DNA of 64,000 nt, from contig NC_088356.1 in the NCBI RefSeq assembly GCF_036884655.1, forward strand, positions 9,280,001 through 9,344,000, in the 5' to 3' direction. The notes beneath the pieces were generated by a model, which worked only from the letters and a program-made list of their open reading frames with translations, was not told the DNA's origin and ran no database searches. Positions within the stretch are counted from its first letter, which is position 1. Every line of letters begins with the position of its first letter. The position numbers and the translations under genes are program-made. Source of the DNA: Musa acuminata AAA Group (taxonomy: Eukaryota > Streptophyta > Magnoliopsida > Zingiberales > Musaceae). Below are positions 1 through 12,352 of this stretch, one piece after another.

Positions 1-1195
1 ACCACCTCTATCTGTCCGAAGTGTCTTTATGTATCTACCACTTTGCCTTTCTACAAGTGCCTTGAATTTTCAAAAATTATCAAATGTTTCATATTTCAGT
101 TCCAAAAAGTATACCCAACTCATGCGATTATAATTATCAGTAAACAACAGAAAATATTGACTTCTACTAAATGATTTTGTATTCATAGGTCCACATAAGT
201 TAGCATGAATTAATTCAAAATAATTATATACTCTCCATGCTTTTCCAATAGGAAATAATTTTTTTACTTTGTTTGCCATAAATGTATCATTCACATACAT
301 CAAGTGTATTAATTTTGGGCAATCCAAAAATTATTTATTTTTTATTTAACAACCTTAAACCCTTAATGTTAAGGTGTTCATATCTTAAATACCATCAATT
401 AGACTCATTCTTTTGAGTTGCGACAAAAGTATGCTTTTCAATATTTAAAACATCAAGTGGAAATATCTTGTTTTGCGTCATGCAAAAATTTATCGTAATC
501 AAACCAAATTTTTTATCTTTAATAGTATATAAACTATCATCAAATATAACTAAATATCCATCATCTATCAATTGGCAAACACTCAACAAGTTATGTGATA
601 AAGTAGAAACAAAAAAAAATATTATTAATGTATTTTACCTTCCCTTGATTTGTCTTCACCTCAATTGTTCTTTTCCTTTTCACTTGGATTTGCTTATTAT
701 CTCCAAGTCTAACTTTCACCTTATGAGTTTCATCAATATCTCTAAACATTGATCTTATGTCTGACATATGATTAGAATATCCACTATCAAGAAACCAAAT
801 ATCATTTGAGATGTCATTAACTTATGAATGAGTCATTAACAACTTATTATTTTCTTCATTTTTCTCCACATTGCTTGTTTGCTTTTCTTTTTTCTAGCAA
901 TCTGTTTTCATGTGACCAAACTTTTTAGGATAGTAACATTGAATTCCACTCTTGTAGTTTTTTTTATCATAATTTGATTGCTTTTGTTCATCATGCCCAT
1001 CAAAGTGTACTCTTCCTCTTCTTCTTCAATTTTCTCTACCACGAAATCCTCCTCTGCCACGTCCTCTTCCTGTCGATTTTTCATCTTCTTTTGAAGTAGA
1101 AGACTCCCCCTTAACTTGAAATGTTTTTACTTTACTTTTTTCAAGTGACATGTTCAACCTTGGTTCATGTGCTTACAAGGAATCTATTAGTTAAT
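1..1195 (-). pseudogene. Ty1/copia retrotransposon gag-pol relic (runs off left edge)
   Basis: Reading the minus strand from about 1195 towards 1, the order is: end of Gag; an Arg/Gly-rich stretch; a zinc knuckle (CYYPKKFGHMKTDC, where the second Cys of CX2CX4HX4C is Pro); an aspartic protease start (FLDSGYSNHM, catalytic DSG present); a GAG-pre-integrase segment (WYLRYEHLN, normally WHLRYGHLN); and the integrase core (LFTDNYNRMSWVYFL with the first Asp, then TLRTDRGG with the second at the window edge). This order, protease-integrase before RT, is diagnostic of Ty1/copia. Stops and frameshifts separate the blocks (for example TAA before WYLRYEHLN and in LLNKK*), so it is dead. No LTR is visible; the Gag end abuts the inverted repeat at 1192. 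Confidence 0.9.
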
Positions 1196-1564
1196 CAAAT
1201 GAAAATATTGATAAATTTTTTGACTCCTCAATTATGGCAATAACATGATCATTCCCTTCTCGTTGCGTTAATATCCACCAGCATTCCCTTCGTTGGGGAT
1301 GACATCTCAATTGCGACATCAACATGATCGTTCTCTTTAAAAATATCAAAGCGGATGCGCTTCTCGTTAATACTGCGTGATACACTATGGTGGCTCTACC
1401 ACCTCTTGTACAAGCAATTTAAATAGAACGATCATGTTGTTACCATAATTGAGGTGTCATCCCTAACGAAGGGAATGATGGTGGATATTAACGCAATGAG
1501 AAGGGAATGATCATATTGTTGTCGCAATTAAGGAGTCAAAAGTTTTCTCAATATTTTAATTTGA
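1192..1564. repeat. Long imperfect inverted repeat (hairpin, ~150-bp arms)
   Basis: Arm 1192-1343 is the reverse complement of arm 1417-1564 with frequent mismatches but almost no gaps; both share, for example, GATCATTCCCTTCTC, GCGTTAATATCCACCA and CATGATCGTTCT. The spacer is ~73 bp. Inside each arm CATTCCCTTC occurs twice. The block sits exactly at the Gag end of the copia relic. A weaker relative of the arm and loop (CAGCATTCCCTTC, GGATGCGCTTC, CTCGTACAAG) lies at 4137-4215. It could be a foldback/MITE-type element or an inverted duplication; no target duplication was found. Confidence 0.75.
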
Positions 1565-2274
1565 TATGACATCGCTGGAGATATCCGTTTGAAGCAACTG
1601 CAAGAGACATTCCCCGGATCCATCGTTGATTGAGATTGATCATGATCAGGTTCACAACATCGTCCTTCCTGGTGAACTGTCTGCCCATTCCAAATGTTCC
1701 TCAATCCTCCATAAAGTGTGATAAAGAGAAAGAATTAAGTTTCAGGTCTGATGTTCTCTCCTTTCAGCAGGTATGCTCTTGTTTGTTTGTTTGTTTTCAA
1801 GTCGATGCACTTTGGTTCATTATTTTTTACCTAATTCTTGCTGTATAATGCACATTCTGTGTGTTCAAGGAGATGGTGACCGGTTAAACTGCATATTTTA
1901 TGATACATTGCAGACCAAATTTAAAATCTTGGATGATATTTATCATTTTCACAGTGAGGTAAAAAGTGTGCATTAATTGATGCTGAAAGAAGACTGTTTT
2001 TTAAGGATTTGAAACCAAGGTTTGACTTACTGTTCAGAGCCGGTGTACTGGTTAGCCGGCAGCATGGAACGTGCTGTCCTGTACCAATGTACTAACACAT
2101 GATATGTTAGTGCGTGCCGATGTTTCGATGAGGAAGAAAAATAGATTGAAGAGGAAGGTTCGACGGAGGAACAAAGGAGAAAGATTTAAATCTTTGTTGG
2201 AACTTTATGTACTGTGATAATTTTTTTGTTCCAATTAAATGCTGATATCGAAAGTCTCCCAAAGCGAGAGCTTG
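1565..2274. other. Non-coding stretch upstream of the ATG16 relic
   Basis: No recognisable gene. Short open stretches at 1630-1976 show no family I know. The part near 2030-2130 (GGTTAGCCGGCAGCATGG, GTGCGTGCCGATG) looks like repeat DNA. It may contain decayed introns or exons of the ATG16-like pseudogene downstream, but I cannot align it. Confidence 0.4.
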
Positions 2275-2581
2275 TTGCTGACAAGTGGAAGGGACAATTT
2301 GCATAACCTAGTTGACTTGAGTACACTGGAAATTTGTGGGACGTTCAGAGCCAATGGCAACAGAGTTGCATCAAACTGAAGCAGGCCGTGTATTAGTTCT
2401 GCAAAGTGCGTCACGGTGGGATCAGTTGATGGATATCTCTATATATGGTCAAGACTAAACAATGACATGCTGAGCATTTTGGAAGGGCATTCTTCACCAG
2501 TTCTTTCATGCGCATATAGTGGACCGGGGAACACAATTAACTTATGCTGATAAGAATGGAAATTTGTGTATATGGTGTTGA
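2275..2581 (+). pseudogene. ATG16: ATG16-like WD40 C-terminal pseudogene fragment
   Basis: The plus strand encodes TSGRDNLHNLVDLSTLEIC, then GTFRANGNRVASN, then after a stop VGSVDGYLYIWS, NNDMLSILEGHSSPVLSC, and finally ADKNGNLCIWC followed by a stop. This is the order and spacing of the last two WD repeats and the C-terminus of plant autophagy protein ATG16 (DNLHNL, GNRVASNWS, GSADGSVYIWS, HTSPVL, ADKNG..C.W). In the family ATG16 joins ATG5-ATG12 in LC3/ATG8 lipidation. Here the Trp after RVASN is TGA, and further frame shifts follow (between PCIS and the GS.DG motif, and before ADKNG), so the fragment is dead. The intact N-terminal coiled coil and earlier blades are not visible. Confidence 0.82.
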
Positions 2582-5500
2582 TGGATGATCAATCTCGTTT
2601 GGTGTTTGGAACCATAAATGCCGTACTCTTACCATCATTCTTCTTCCTATCATTAGGTGTTTCAAAGTGTAGATTCTGTTTCTACAATTATTCTTCTACT
2701 TGTGATTACACCTTTTATTTCAGCTGCCTCTCTCAGTTGTCTACTCTACAAGTATCTGTTCGTCTTGGACCAAAAGAATCTGCTAGAAGTGGCTCAGAAA
2801 GCTCGAGCAAGTATTGAACATTCAAATCATCATTAATTTCATATTCTTATCTTATTTCATAATAGTAATGTGGCATCCTGCAACATGATAAGTGGTCGTA
2901 GCATTAAAGAATACAGTGAATCACAAGCAAACAAGAGCAACAAAACCCCAGCTCAGATTGCGGCAAAATCTAAGCTCAGAACCATCCGAAATCCTCTCAA
3001 GATAGCCCCAGAACCTACCCAAGCTGCATCGGGAAGTCGAAAACACTCGTAAATTTCTGCTCCTTCCTGCAAATTTTGACCTCCGCTGGATTTAGGGCTT
3101 GCTTGCTTGGTCAAATCGGACGATAGCGTGAAGATTCAATCTGACACCGCGGGCGTGACGTCCGTGCCCACGAGTTTTCGGGACAACGAAGCGGGGATCG
3201 CTCCATGGCCCAGTGGTGGTGGCGGTGGCTTTGGGGTGTAATGTCACCCACCAGTAAAAGATGCCATAATTAATCTATGGTTGCGGTGGCGCAGCAAAGC
3301 TATTGCACCAAAAAGGGTGCATGCAACAAACATATATCTCATTTGGTTGATGTTGGAATGTTAGTAGTGATCACGTTTGACTTTGGTCTACCTACAATTT
3401 ATCATCATTATGACTTGATTAATGTTAATTGCATCAATTATTGAAAGGCGGCGACAATAGTAGTAGTGGTCGAAGCAAAGGACAAAAATACTTGGGTTGA
3501 GCATATTAGCAATGGCACGTTTCCTTTGGCATGTTCTTGGAAGGTGTCCCCCTTGGAAAAAGTTAGGCCGACTTGGCATAGAAAGGTTGGAGAGAATTCA
3601 AGTGCAAATTTGTTGATACAATTTTATGTGATGTTAGAAATGTATTATTATGTGCTGTAGCTACTTTTCAGTGGGCATAGAGAAAGACTAACATGAAAAG
3701 GCTTTGTATCTCGTCAGATGCTAGATGTTACAGCTAATTAATTGTGTTGGAATGGTAGATGTTTCTTCTTTTTCTTTTGGCGATATTGACTCTAGCTCAT
3801 CATCTAATCTAAATTTGGTGTGGAGATATCTTGTGTAGCTTGGATTGTCACAACAACTCGGATCCTTCTCTCAAGTACTGAAATGAATCTCGAGATTGCT
3901 CAAGATACTGCAGATCATATCATTAGTTTTATGGAAGGAATGATGAAGAAAACCCTAACATAGAAGTGGAATCCTCAAGTCTCCTACAACCCCATTGGTG
4001 AGGTGAATCTTCTACTTTTGATCGTCCATTCTCTTTCCGAAGGAGATGTAAAAAATTGAATCTGCATCGAGGATATTCGTTCAAGAGTTTCCCTTTACCT
4101 TCGTTTTTGCCTCAACAAAGGAAAAGACATGATACCTACCAGCATTCCCTTCATCAAAGGAGGACCATGGCATCGAAGTGGATGCGCTTCCTCTATCACC
4201 TCTCGTACAAGTCTCAGTCATGTCCTATTCGAAAAGCATGGCTTCGATAACATCATCCTCGGTGAAGAGAATGCTCATAGCCACCATGATTTTTTCCTTA
4301 GGTAATGTTTATTTGGGAAGTTATTTTTCGGAAGAGAGAGAGGCTGTTGGTGACGACGACGACGACGACAACAACATATGATGGGAACAGGTGAATCATA
4401 AATTCTCACTATTAGGGATGAAAAAGCGAGTCCATAGAGGATGTGGGATTGTTAGTGTTTCAATGTGGTAAATGAGGTGCTTTGACGATGGACTCCAAGA
4501 AGGAAGAAGAAGAAGAAAAAGAAATCATCGATCAGTATCTTGAATGAGACTTGTACGAAAAGAAAAGGTAATTCTTTTGTAGAAACAGACTTTTGCTTCC
4601 TTCTCGCAAGGATGTTTCTATTTTATTTATATTCAAAAAGACGAAAACTATCATCACACACTGAGAAATTGACTAACTCGACAGAAAGTTCAATCCTGCT
4701 ACTCTTAACTGATACCAAGCAAGCAAAGAGGCTGATATCAATATTGATACTGAGTTGGTGAAAGAAAGATCAAAGAGAGAAATAGCAGAGAGATGGATGG
4801 AACCAAGCTGGAAAGGCCATTTCTTTTCTTTTCTCCTTGGTTGGGTCCATCTTCTATGGCACAAGAGAGTGCTAGCTAGCACCAAGAAAAGGGCTTCAAC
4901 CTGTGCCTTTTGAGACAGGAAGGACATCCATCAACTAGATAAAAAGGATGAAGTAATGTCGACAGATTGGATTGGATGGGATCTTCTGACGAAAATTACC
5001 GATTTTTATAGTATGGAATTAGTGGAATTTGCTCATGATATTTTCTTTTGTAGCAACCACAGATTTTAAGAAAAATGTATTTTTCTTATTGTGAGAAATG
5101 AAAGTTAGTCCCTCTAAATTGCAATCAATTTATTTAATGAGAAGGAGCTTTTTAGGAGAGGATGATGACATGACACCACCGGCTGCCTATTTTAGCTACA
5201 TCTATCTAATTATTGACAGGTAACTCTATTGACGTCAAGCCACATTTGATAGTTCCTCATCTTCCTTTCCGCTGCCACCCATTGGCACCTTGGTTGGTTG
5301 TCTACTTCAATGGCAATAGTATGGTTGGTTGTCTACTATGTTTATGTACCCATTTTAGGTTCATGCATTCTCATGTCATTTTATTTTCTGACTCGATTTA
5401 AATAAATTTTGGATATACATATTTATTCAATATTCATGCATATTATTTTAGATAATATCTACTTTATTGATGAATAAAGTGGATAATAAGTCTAGTTCAT

Positions 5501-6907
5501 GCATATCAGTTTATATCCAAAAATAATATGCATGAACCGGTAAATTCTCCTCATATTATTTATTTTATTTATGAATATTATTTTAAATATAAATTTAAAG
5601 TTTTGGCTCATCGCCTCAGCCAGCCAACAAACCAATTTGGGTTGCTTTTGGCTTTTCATTTTTTTCAATACAACAACCCAAAGTCATCAAAAAAATACAA
5701 TTTTCTCCTATCGTCCCCATCTATTTATTGTCGATTTAGGTGAAGAACTCGAAGAGAAATGATGCCCCCAAACCTCTTGATTTGCTTAGATATTTATGGA
5801 ATCCCTAATCACTTTTGCCTCCAATCGTCCTTGTGTTGAGGTAATTGTTTGCTTGCTAGATTTTATTTATGTTTTCTTAGATCTCCAAGCACTTGAAAGA
5901 GATTAAGAGGATGATGATTGGAGGAAGGCACTTCAAAAGCGATAGTTGCTCGAGGAAGGCACCTATGCTCCGACCGTCAATGCTCTCTCCAGACCCCTCA
6001 TTGCTTACGTATGTTGAGAGTGCACCCTGGAATCAAGGGCAATGGTAACCCCTCTATCGATGTAATAGTGGGACTTTACGTGCTCGTTGACAATCCTAAA
6101 AGAGGATATACACAACGAGAGACAAATCATCGTTAGGTCTATGACTATGAACATATATAAATTGAATTATACTCTTTGCAAATAGATGAGCTAGGCAATC
6201 CCCTCTGCTCTAATCATGCCTCCGGGCTGCGCCAATGATATTACACAACAAGTCGATGTCATGGGTGCCCCTGTCATATTTTATCATCTTATAAATATAA
6301 GTCAGAAATATACGGAAAGAAAAGATACGGAAATATCCATTTCATATTAAAAGAAATCCTTTATTTTTGTCTTTTCTTTAGAAAGTTCTTTTTTAGAAAG
6401 ATTATCCTTGTCTCTGTTTATGTCTCGTTTTTATAACGGAGTTTCTGTAAATCATCCCTCCCATGCTTAAGTCAACAGGACGGAGAGGGAGATAGAGAAC
6501 AATATTATTAATATAAATGAGAGAGTAATGAGCCTTTTTTGTCTGCTTGCTTCGACATGACCTGGGGCTTGACTTTTATACCTGGGCGTTGGGTGAAGCA
6601 AACAAGTCTCTGTCAAAACCCACCTTACCCTATATGGCAGAAGCATTTAATGCAAGCGGCTTGTCAGCGTATGCCTCCAGGGGTGGCGCTTGGGGACTAT
6701 TAGGGTGATGCCTCCGATCTGGCTTTCTTGTTTCTTTGGGTTAGACAGGGTGTAGTCCCTTTATCATCCATCTGGAAGGGAAGGCTGGTGAAGTTGAGCT
6801 ATGCCGCTGACCATTAATGTGGAGATATTAATTTAGCTTATCCAGTAGCATTCCAATCCATCCCTCATTTTTGTCTCTCTTGTTCATTTACATGTAGCTA
6901 ATCAACT

Positions 6908-6908
<1 letters not shown>
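2582..6908. other. Anonymous AT-rich DNA, no supported gene
   Basis: Only short open frames without family resemblance. One stretch (2870-3240) reads in a single frame except for two stops (SESQANKSNKTPAQIAAKSK ... LGLACLVKSDDSVKIQSDTA ... PWPSGGGGGFGV) and has higher GC than its surroundings, so it may be a decayed exon of an unrecognised gene. At 6270-6480 an LTR-like AT-rich segment is suspected but no boundaries are supportable. At 3967-4012 a 46-bp sequence recurs inverted at 7629-7674. Confidence 0.4.
3967..4012 (+). repeat. 46-bp dispersed repeat, copy 1
   Basis: Starts GAAGTGGAATCCTCAAGTCT and continues through CCCATTGGTGAGGTGAA. The reverse complement is present at 7629-7674, essentially identical. 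It is not near any recognisable element end. Confidence 0.8.

Positions 6909-6938
<30 letters not shown>
6909..6938. repeat. (AG)15 microsatellite
   Basis: Uninterrupted AG dinucleotides. Confidence 0.97.
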
Positions 6939-6940
<2 letters not shown>

Positions 6941-7596
6941 TTTTGTGAGTGGGTTAGTTGTCTTTAAAGTTGACATTCAAACGAGAACAAGACACATCTG
7001 ATCGAATAATGCAACAACAGCAGCAACGAATTATGCTTATTTGTTTCTTTGCATCAATCACTAAAATAGTTATATATTTACGTTACATGCATGGCATATT
7101 TTTTCTTTATCTTTCTCGCATCAGCATCTCCACCTATAGAGACTCTTCCTGCAAATTTTGACAGTCTTAACCTGACCTGACGCAACCCAACCTACCTGAT
7201 GATCCAATTAAATTGACTCGTTAGGTCAACCAATTTGGTGGTGTTCATCAAACAAATTAAATTTGACGAGTATAATTGAGTTTGATACCATAACTCGTTG
7301 TATTTAGTAAAACTCAACATGAAGGTGATGTCGACCCAAATCGATCTGATCCAACCCAAAAGACCCATCGAATCTAAGAAATTTAAAGAGAAGTTGCATA
7401 TTGGGTTTTTTGGCATTTACGGAAGCAGCAGAGTAAAGGATTTCATAATCCTTTGAATCATAGTTATCACTATGAGATCCGATCAAATCTCGAATCATTA
7501 AGATTATATCAATTGAGTTTAATTAAATCGGTCTAATTTGTGAGTCAACTCAATCATGGGTCCGAGTTCCGGTTGGATTCGCCGGTCTGATCCGAG

Positions 7597-7674
7597 TGGA
7601 ATCCTCAAGTCTCCTAGTTATCACTATGAGTTCACCTCACCAATGGGGTTGTAGGAGACTTGAGGATTCCACTT
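7597..7674. repeat. Inverted repeat with perfect 21-bp arms, including copy 2 of the 46-bp repeat
   Basis: GTGGAATCCTCAAGTCTCCT (left arm) is matched by AGGAGACTTGAGGATTCCAC (right arm) with ~40 bp between. The right arm and the spacer part from 7629 form the inverted copy of the repeat at 3967-4012. The left arm therefore is a third, partial copy in the same orientation as 3967. Confidence 0.85.
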
Positions 7675-10468
7675 CTAATTTGGAAGATTGATAACATCAA
7701 AGAGAGAATCACATTAAGTACCATTTAATGGCTCTCAAACTGCCTGCCTACCCGGTGGTCAATCATCTGTGGAGAGTGAACTATGTTTTACTGAAGTAAT
7801 AGCTGCACATGGAAGTTTAGATCATATGTTCATTTACTGTGGCAGTCTTTTTAGTTTCCACTGTTGTATGGAATGTTGGGAATTCTCTTTTGGAGAAATG
7901 CTACCACACTTGCAGTGTTCCATGTCAAACCTGACATAATGCTTTAGACGTGCATGTCTTTGTACTTGCAATGTGAGAAGGAAATCACTATCAAGCTTGA
8001 TTGAAGAACCAGCAGTCATGTGCATCAAGATAAGATCCCATTTAATGCAGCAGCAGCAAGATGAATTGAATTGCGTGTTGGATTCTCATGATCTAAAGCA
8101 CCCTCCATGTTACTTTTTGTGCTTCATGTGGTTCAGTATCCTCGATCCATGATGCAGTGCAACCTTCTTTACAGATTCCTAAGCCAAACTTCCGCAGCAG
8201 TTCTGTCAGTAGTGAATTGCCTGAGATCTCTTTATCTGTTCTTCTCGGCTCACCATCAAAATATAGACTGGTCGGTACAAACAACCCATATCTCCCAATA
8301 ATTACATGATATATATATATGTTTATATTGCTGGTATCTTCTCTGTCATGTGCGCAAGCTGCTGATGAAGAAAAAAGTACCAAAACCTGTGTGCTTGACG
8401 CAAGTTTCCATGCAGCCAAGAGACTTACAGCTGAAGTATACATGTTACGGTGACACAGCTGCATCGCATAGCATTCAAGACACTGGAGAAATAATGGTGT
8501 CCAAGAAAACTCAGAAGATGGATGTGATATATTATGGTTGGAAAGAGCGTGTTACGATGCTGAGATGATGAGGATTGAGAAGACATTTTGCAAGGATGAT
8601 GAGTTGTTGAAGTAACTTCGTCAGCAAATCTATACATGTTGGCAACATAATATGAAGCAAAAGAAATTGATGAGTAGAAGTATCATCTACTCATGCAATA
8701 ATAGGTAATCTACTATATATACATATATATATACACACCAATTTTTATCTATTAAGTTAGTGAACTTAAAAACTTGGTCTCAAGTTAAGATTCTTCCTTT
8801 ACAATCTAGACAATCAGGATTTGAAATAGGAAGAGAGTGTTTATCGAAATATTATGCATTAAATACGAAAATCACTTTATTATGTATGTAACGCATCAGG
8901 TTTGCCCAATGAGATGGAAAGGTCCTCTTGGATTTTTGCATAGTACTTACTATCTATTATCTTTTGGATTATAAAGTGAATTTTTTTTTATTATTTTCAT
9001 TTGCTAAGGATTGATCAAATTACTCCAAGTTAAAAGAACGGATTTATGTAAAAAATATCCATAAGGGGGACAAGATTATGCCTATCTTTATTTCTTATGT
9101 CGGTAGAGCAGCATACATATCAATTCAACAATTGTTGTTATCATATATCTATGCCATTTGTTTTTCTCTTTTTTGAGTGTTAATTTTTTTTATTTTTTAT
9201 AAAAAAAATGATATTTGACCAATTGTGAAAAGAAGACAGACAAACAGACGGATAGATATATCAATCAATAGATAAAATAATGCCAGTGCTTTCACCATTC
9301 CATCACATATCCATCCTTTCCTCGGTGCTTGATTGAAGATTACTAGTGTGTGAAAAAAAATTTGGAAGAATCCACATCGCCATCACCTTCAAATCATGGT
9401 CATGGGGAAACCTAAAATTATCCTCAATATGAATATTCTGTGATTACGTATGATGAAGCTAAGCATGGAAATTGTGGTGTGTCACAACATATCATTTCTT
9501 GTTTTACTTACGCTCGCCGCCTTCCTGTCAACTTCCACAGTGAGTTTGGCACTCTTATGGCAAGCATCAACCGAGACTTCCATGCGGAGAAGGAATTGCT
9601 TTGTTCCAAGATGTTGGTGGGAACAATAATAAAATAGCACATCAAAGATCGTATTAGGTAGGTTGTGACACATCTCCATTCACTTAGAAGTTGCTTCGTT
9701 GGGTTGTGACTCATACCGACATCCAATTCAAAGCAGTATGATCACACAACAGAAATCATGAGAGTGAAGTGTGTGGATGTGGGAGAAATGCTTGGACGAA
9801 CCCCATCCATGTCATCTTAGAAGCGCAATGGCATCGATCGGAAGTCTTTTTGGAATTGCACATCTCGACATCTCCTTTTCCTATTTATAGGATTCTGATT
9901 AGATCGGCTCATTAAGAACGAAAACATCTCGATAAAAAAAAAAATTACAGATAAGTTTTTTCTAAAGGAAATAATTTATTATTTAATCATTGGAAATGTA
10001 TGCACCAAAAACGATATGGGTCACAAAATTTTCATTCCAGACGAAAGAGGAATGATGCGATTTGGTAAGATTATGAGGAATTCCACTGGACTTTCTAGCG
10101 TATTAAGATGATATCACATCATCATCATCATCATCATCATATTGAGCATGCTTAGATGATATCACATCATCGTTAACTAAGTGGACCCTCATGATTAATT
10201 GGTAAACATGTGTCATGTCTTAGTTAAATGAGATGTTATATGTCGAGTTTTGATTAATTATCAAATCTAATCGTATCATAACTAAATCTCTCGACGTTTG
10301 TCTCATATTTCTCGAGTATAGATAATGAGAATGAAGTGCGGAAGAATTCAAACTCATATTTTGTTTCATGGCCCAAGCAATCACTATCTATGTAATACAT
10401 TAGGAAGGATCCAAAATGTCATCAAAGTTGAATGACAAACATCTCATTTTCCTATTTATAAGACTATG
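7675..10468. other. Non-coding DNA left of the Tat element
   Basis: No supported gene. The longest minus-strand open frame (8093-8464, 123 codons) has no family resemblance. At 10107-10170 the phrase AGATGATATCACATCATC occurs twice around an (ATC)8 microsatellite (10118-10140). Confidence 0.45.
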
Positions 10469-10473
10469 ATTTG

Positions 10474-11000
10474 TGTTACGGTAAGTAACTCTTTGAGCCA
10501 TGACCTCGGGGTCGATGCGGCTGGTTCAGGGCTCCAAATGGCTGGGATCAGCAGCGGGAAAGCGCCGGGACGCCGAGTGGATCCAGCAGCGGTCGAGTAC
10601 CTGCACACGGGTCGGGTCGGTAGCGCGACCCGACCCCTCCGACGATCAAGTCAGTGACGCGGAGAGGAGTGTTGAGTCAGAGAGAGAGAGACCCCCTTGC
10701 CCGTTGCGAGCCAGGGAGTATTTATAGAGGGGGTTTGATGTTACCTGATGCGCCGTCCTGCAGGAGCAGGGCCGTACCTCTGATGGCGTCTGTCATCGTC
10801 ATGGACGTCGCATGGAAGGCCGGGCTCCCGCAGGGTATGGTGCATGTCGCGTCGGCGTTAATGCTCGCTCGGTATGGGCGTGTGTCGTGTTAGTGTTAAT
10901 GCTCGCTTCCTAGGGCAACGCGTCGCACAGGGGTGGCTGACGTGGGGGTGTATTATGTCAAATCCGAGATATTATGTCAAATCAGTTTTTATCCCTATCA
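10474..11000 (-). repeat. 3' LTR of the Tat element
   Basis: 527 bp, same length as the copy at 19904-20430. It contains CTATAAATAC on the minus strand (complement of 10719-10729), the LTR TATA box. The TGT...TCA ends and ATTTG before position 10474 fix the boundary. Confidence 0.95.
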
Positions 11001-11018
11001 TATGCCCCCCCCCCGAAA
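11001..11018 (-). promoter_or_regulatory. Polypurine tract (plus-strand primer) of the Tat element
   Basis: Directly inside the 3' LTR, the minus strand reads CGGGGGGGGGCATA and then the LTR. A G-run followed by CATA next to the 3' LTR is a typical plant LTR-element polypurine tract. Confidence 0.85.
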
Positions 11019-11169
11019 GGAGCTATGCGTCGGTTTTGCCTGCAGGGAGTCCGAGGCATGGCTTCTTGCTTCAGGCGGGCTGTTTACGCGGGTCTGAGGG
11101 GCATGGTGCAGCCGGACCGATCGCGCGATGCGTGGAAGGCCGAGTGGGATTGGACTCGAGAGCGATGGC

Positions 11170-11942
11170 AACGAGGGCCGAGGAGTGCAACGCAGGCGTG
11201 GTCTCGGGATGGCGTAGAGCCAAGGGTCGAGGAGCACAACGCAGGCGGGGTGACCGCGCAGGTGTGGTCTCGGGATGGCGTAGAGCCGAGGGCCGAGGAG
11301 CACAACGCAGGCGGGGTGACCGCGCAGGTGTGGTCTCGGGGTGGCATAGAGCCGAGGGCCGAGGAGCACAACGCAGGCGGGGTGATCGCGCAGGCGTGGT
11401 CTCGGGATGGCGTAGAGCCGAGGGCCGAGGAGCGCAACGCAGGCGGGGTGACCGCGCAGGTGTGGTCTCGGGATGGCGTAGAGCCGAGGGCCGAGGAGCG
11501 CAACGCAGGCGGGGTGATCGCACATGTGTGGTCTCGGGATGGCGTAGAGCCGAGGGCCGAGGAGCACAACGCAGGCAGGGTGACCGCGCAGGTGTGGTCT
11601 CGGGATGGCGTAGAGCCGAGGGCCGAGGAGCACAACGCAGGCGGGGTGACCGCGCAGGTGTGGTCTCGGGGTGGCGTAGAGCTGAGGGCCGAGGAGCACA
11701 ACACAGGCGGGGTGACCGCGGAGGCGTGGTCTTGGGATGGCGTAGAGCCGAGGGCCGAGGAGCGCAACGCAGGCGGGGTGACCGCGCAGGCGTGGTCTCG
11801 GGATGGCGTAGAGCCGAGGGCCGAGGAGCGCAACGCAGGCGGGGTGACCGCGCAGGTGTGGTCTCGGGATGGCGTAGAGCCGAGGGCCGAGGAGCACAAC
11901 GCAGGCGGGGTCTCAGGATGGCGTAGAGCCGAGGGCCGAGGC
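11170..11942. repeat. 66-bp tandem repeat array, 11 units plus partial ends, in the element's 3' region
   Basis: Units start at 11196 and every 66 bp after (11262 ... 11856); no indel in ten steps. Each has GTGTGGTCTCGGGATGGCGT, then AGAGCCGAGGGCCGAGGAGC and a tail CGGGGTGACCGCGCAG. Unit 11 is shortened and a partial twelfth (to ~11942) follows; a partial unit precedes. Because 66 is divisible by 3 and units lack stops, long open frames arise on both strands; these are artefacts. Tandem repeats between the last ORF and the 3'LTR are known in Tat elements and can seed satellites. Confidence 0.95.
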
Positions 11943-12352
11943 GGTACTTGGCTCTTGGCCAGCGATCGTTTGCGGCCGACGATTGGCTGTTCGAACATGC
12001 GCGGGCGTGGGAGGCCGGAGGTCGGGTCGCTTTTCTTCTGGGGAAAGTAAAGGGCTCCCTCTTTTGGGGGCTGCCAGTTTTTGAGGCTAATATGATTGGG
12101 CGCCTCCGTGCTTCGCACCGCGCTGCCGCTAGCTGCCATGTCAGACTGTATTTATGGCGAGGTGATGCTCTCTATTTTTCGAAGCGTATTTTGGGAGACG
12201 AGGGGTTGCCTTTTGGCGGGACGCGGCCTGCTTATAGGTGGCTTGAGGCTAGTCGCTGGGGGTTTCTTCATCTGTTTTCGTCGTGCTACTTCGTACACCC
12301 TTGCTTGTCTCGCACCAATCGCTCCTTCTTTCCTTGCTAAAGGTCAGTGAGA
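11943..12352. other. Leader region of the antisense ORF
   Basis: GC-rich element DNA between the tandem array and the antisense ORF. A possible weak TATA (GCTTATAGGTGG, ~12229) lies ~120 bp before the ORF start. No other coding signal is convincing. Confidence 0.4.

Noticed and set aside
8093..8464. 123-codon minus-strand open frame
   Set aside because: No homology, no promoter or paralogue; AT-rich DNA of this size yields such frames by chance.
10874..12139. Long overlapping open frames of 299-358 codons on both strands
   Set aside because: They are products of the 66-bp tandem array: unit length divisible by three and no stops in several frames. No family resemblance.
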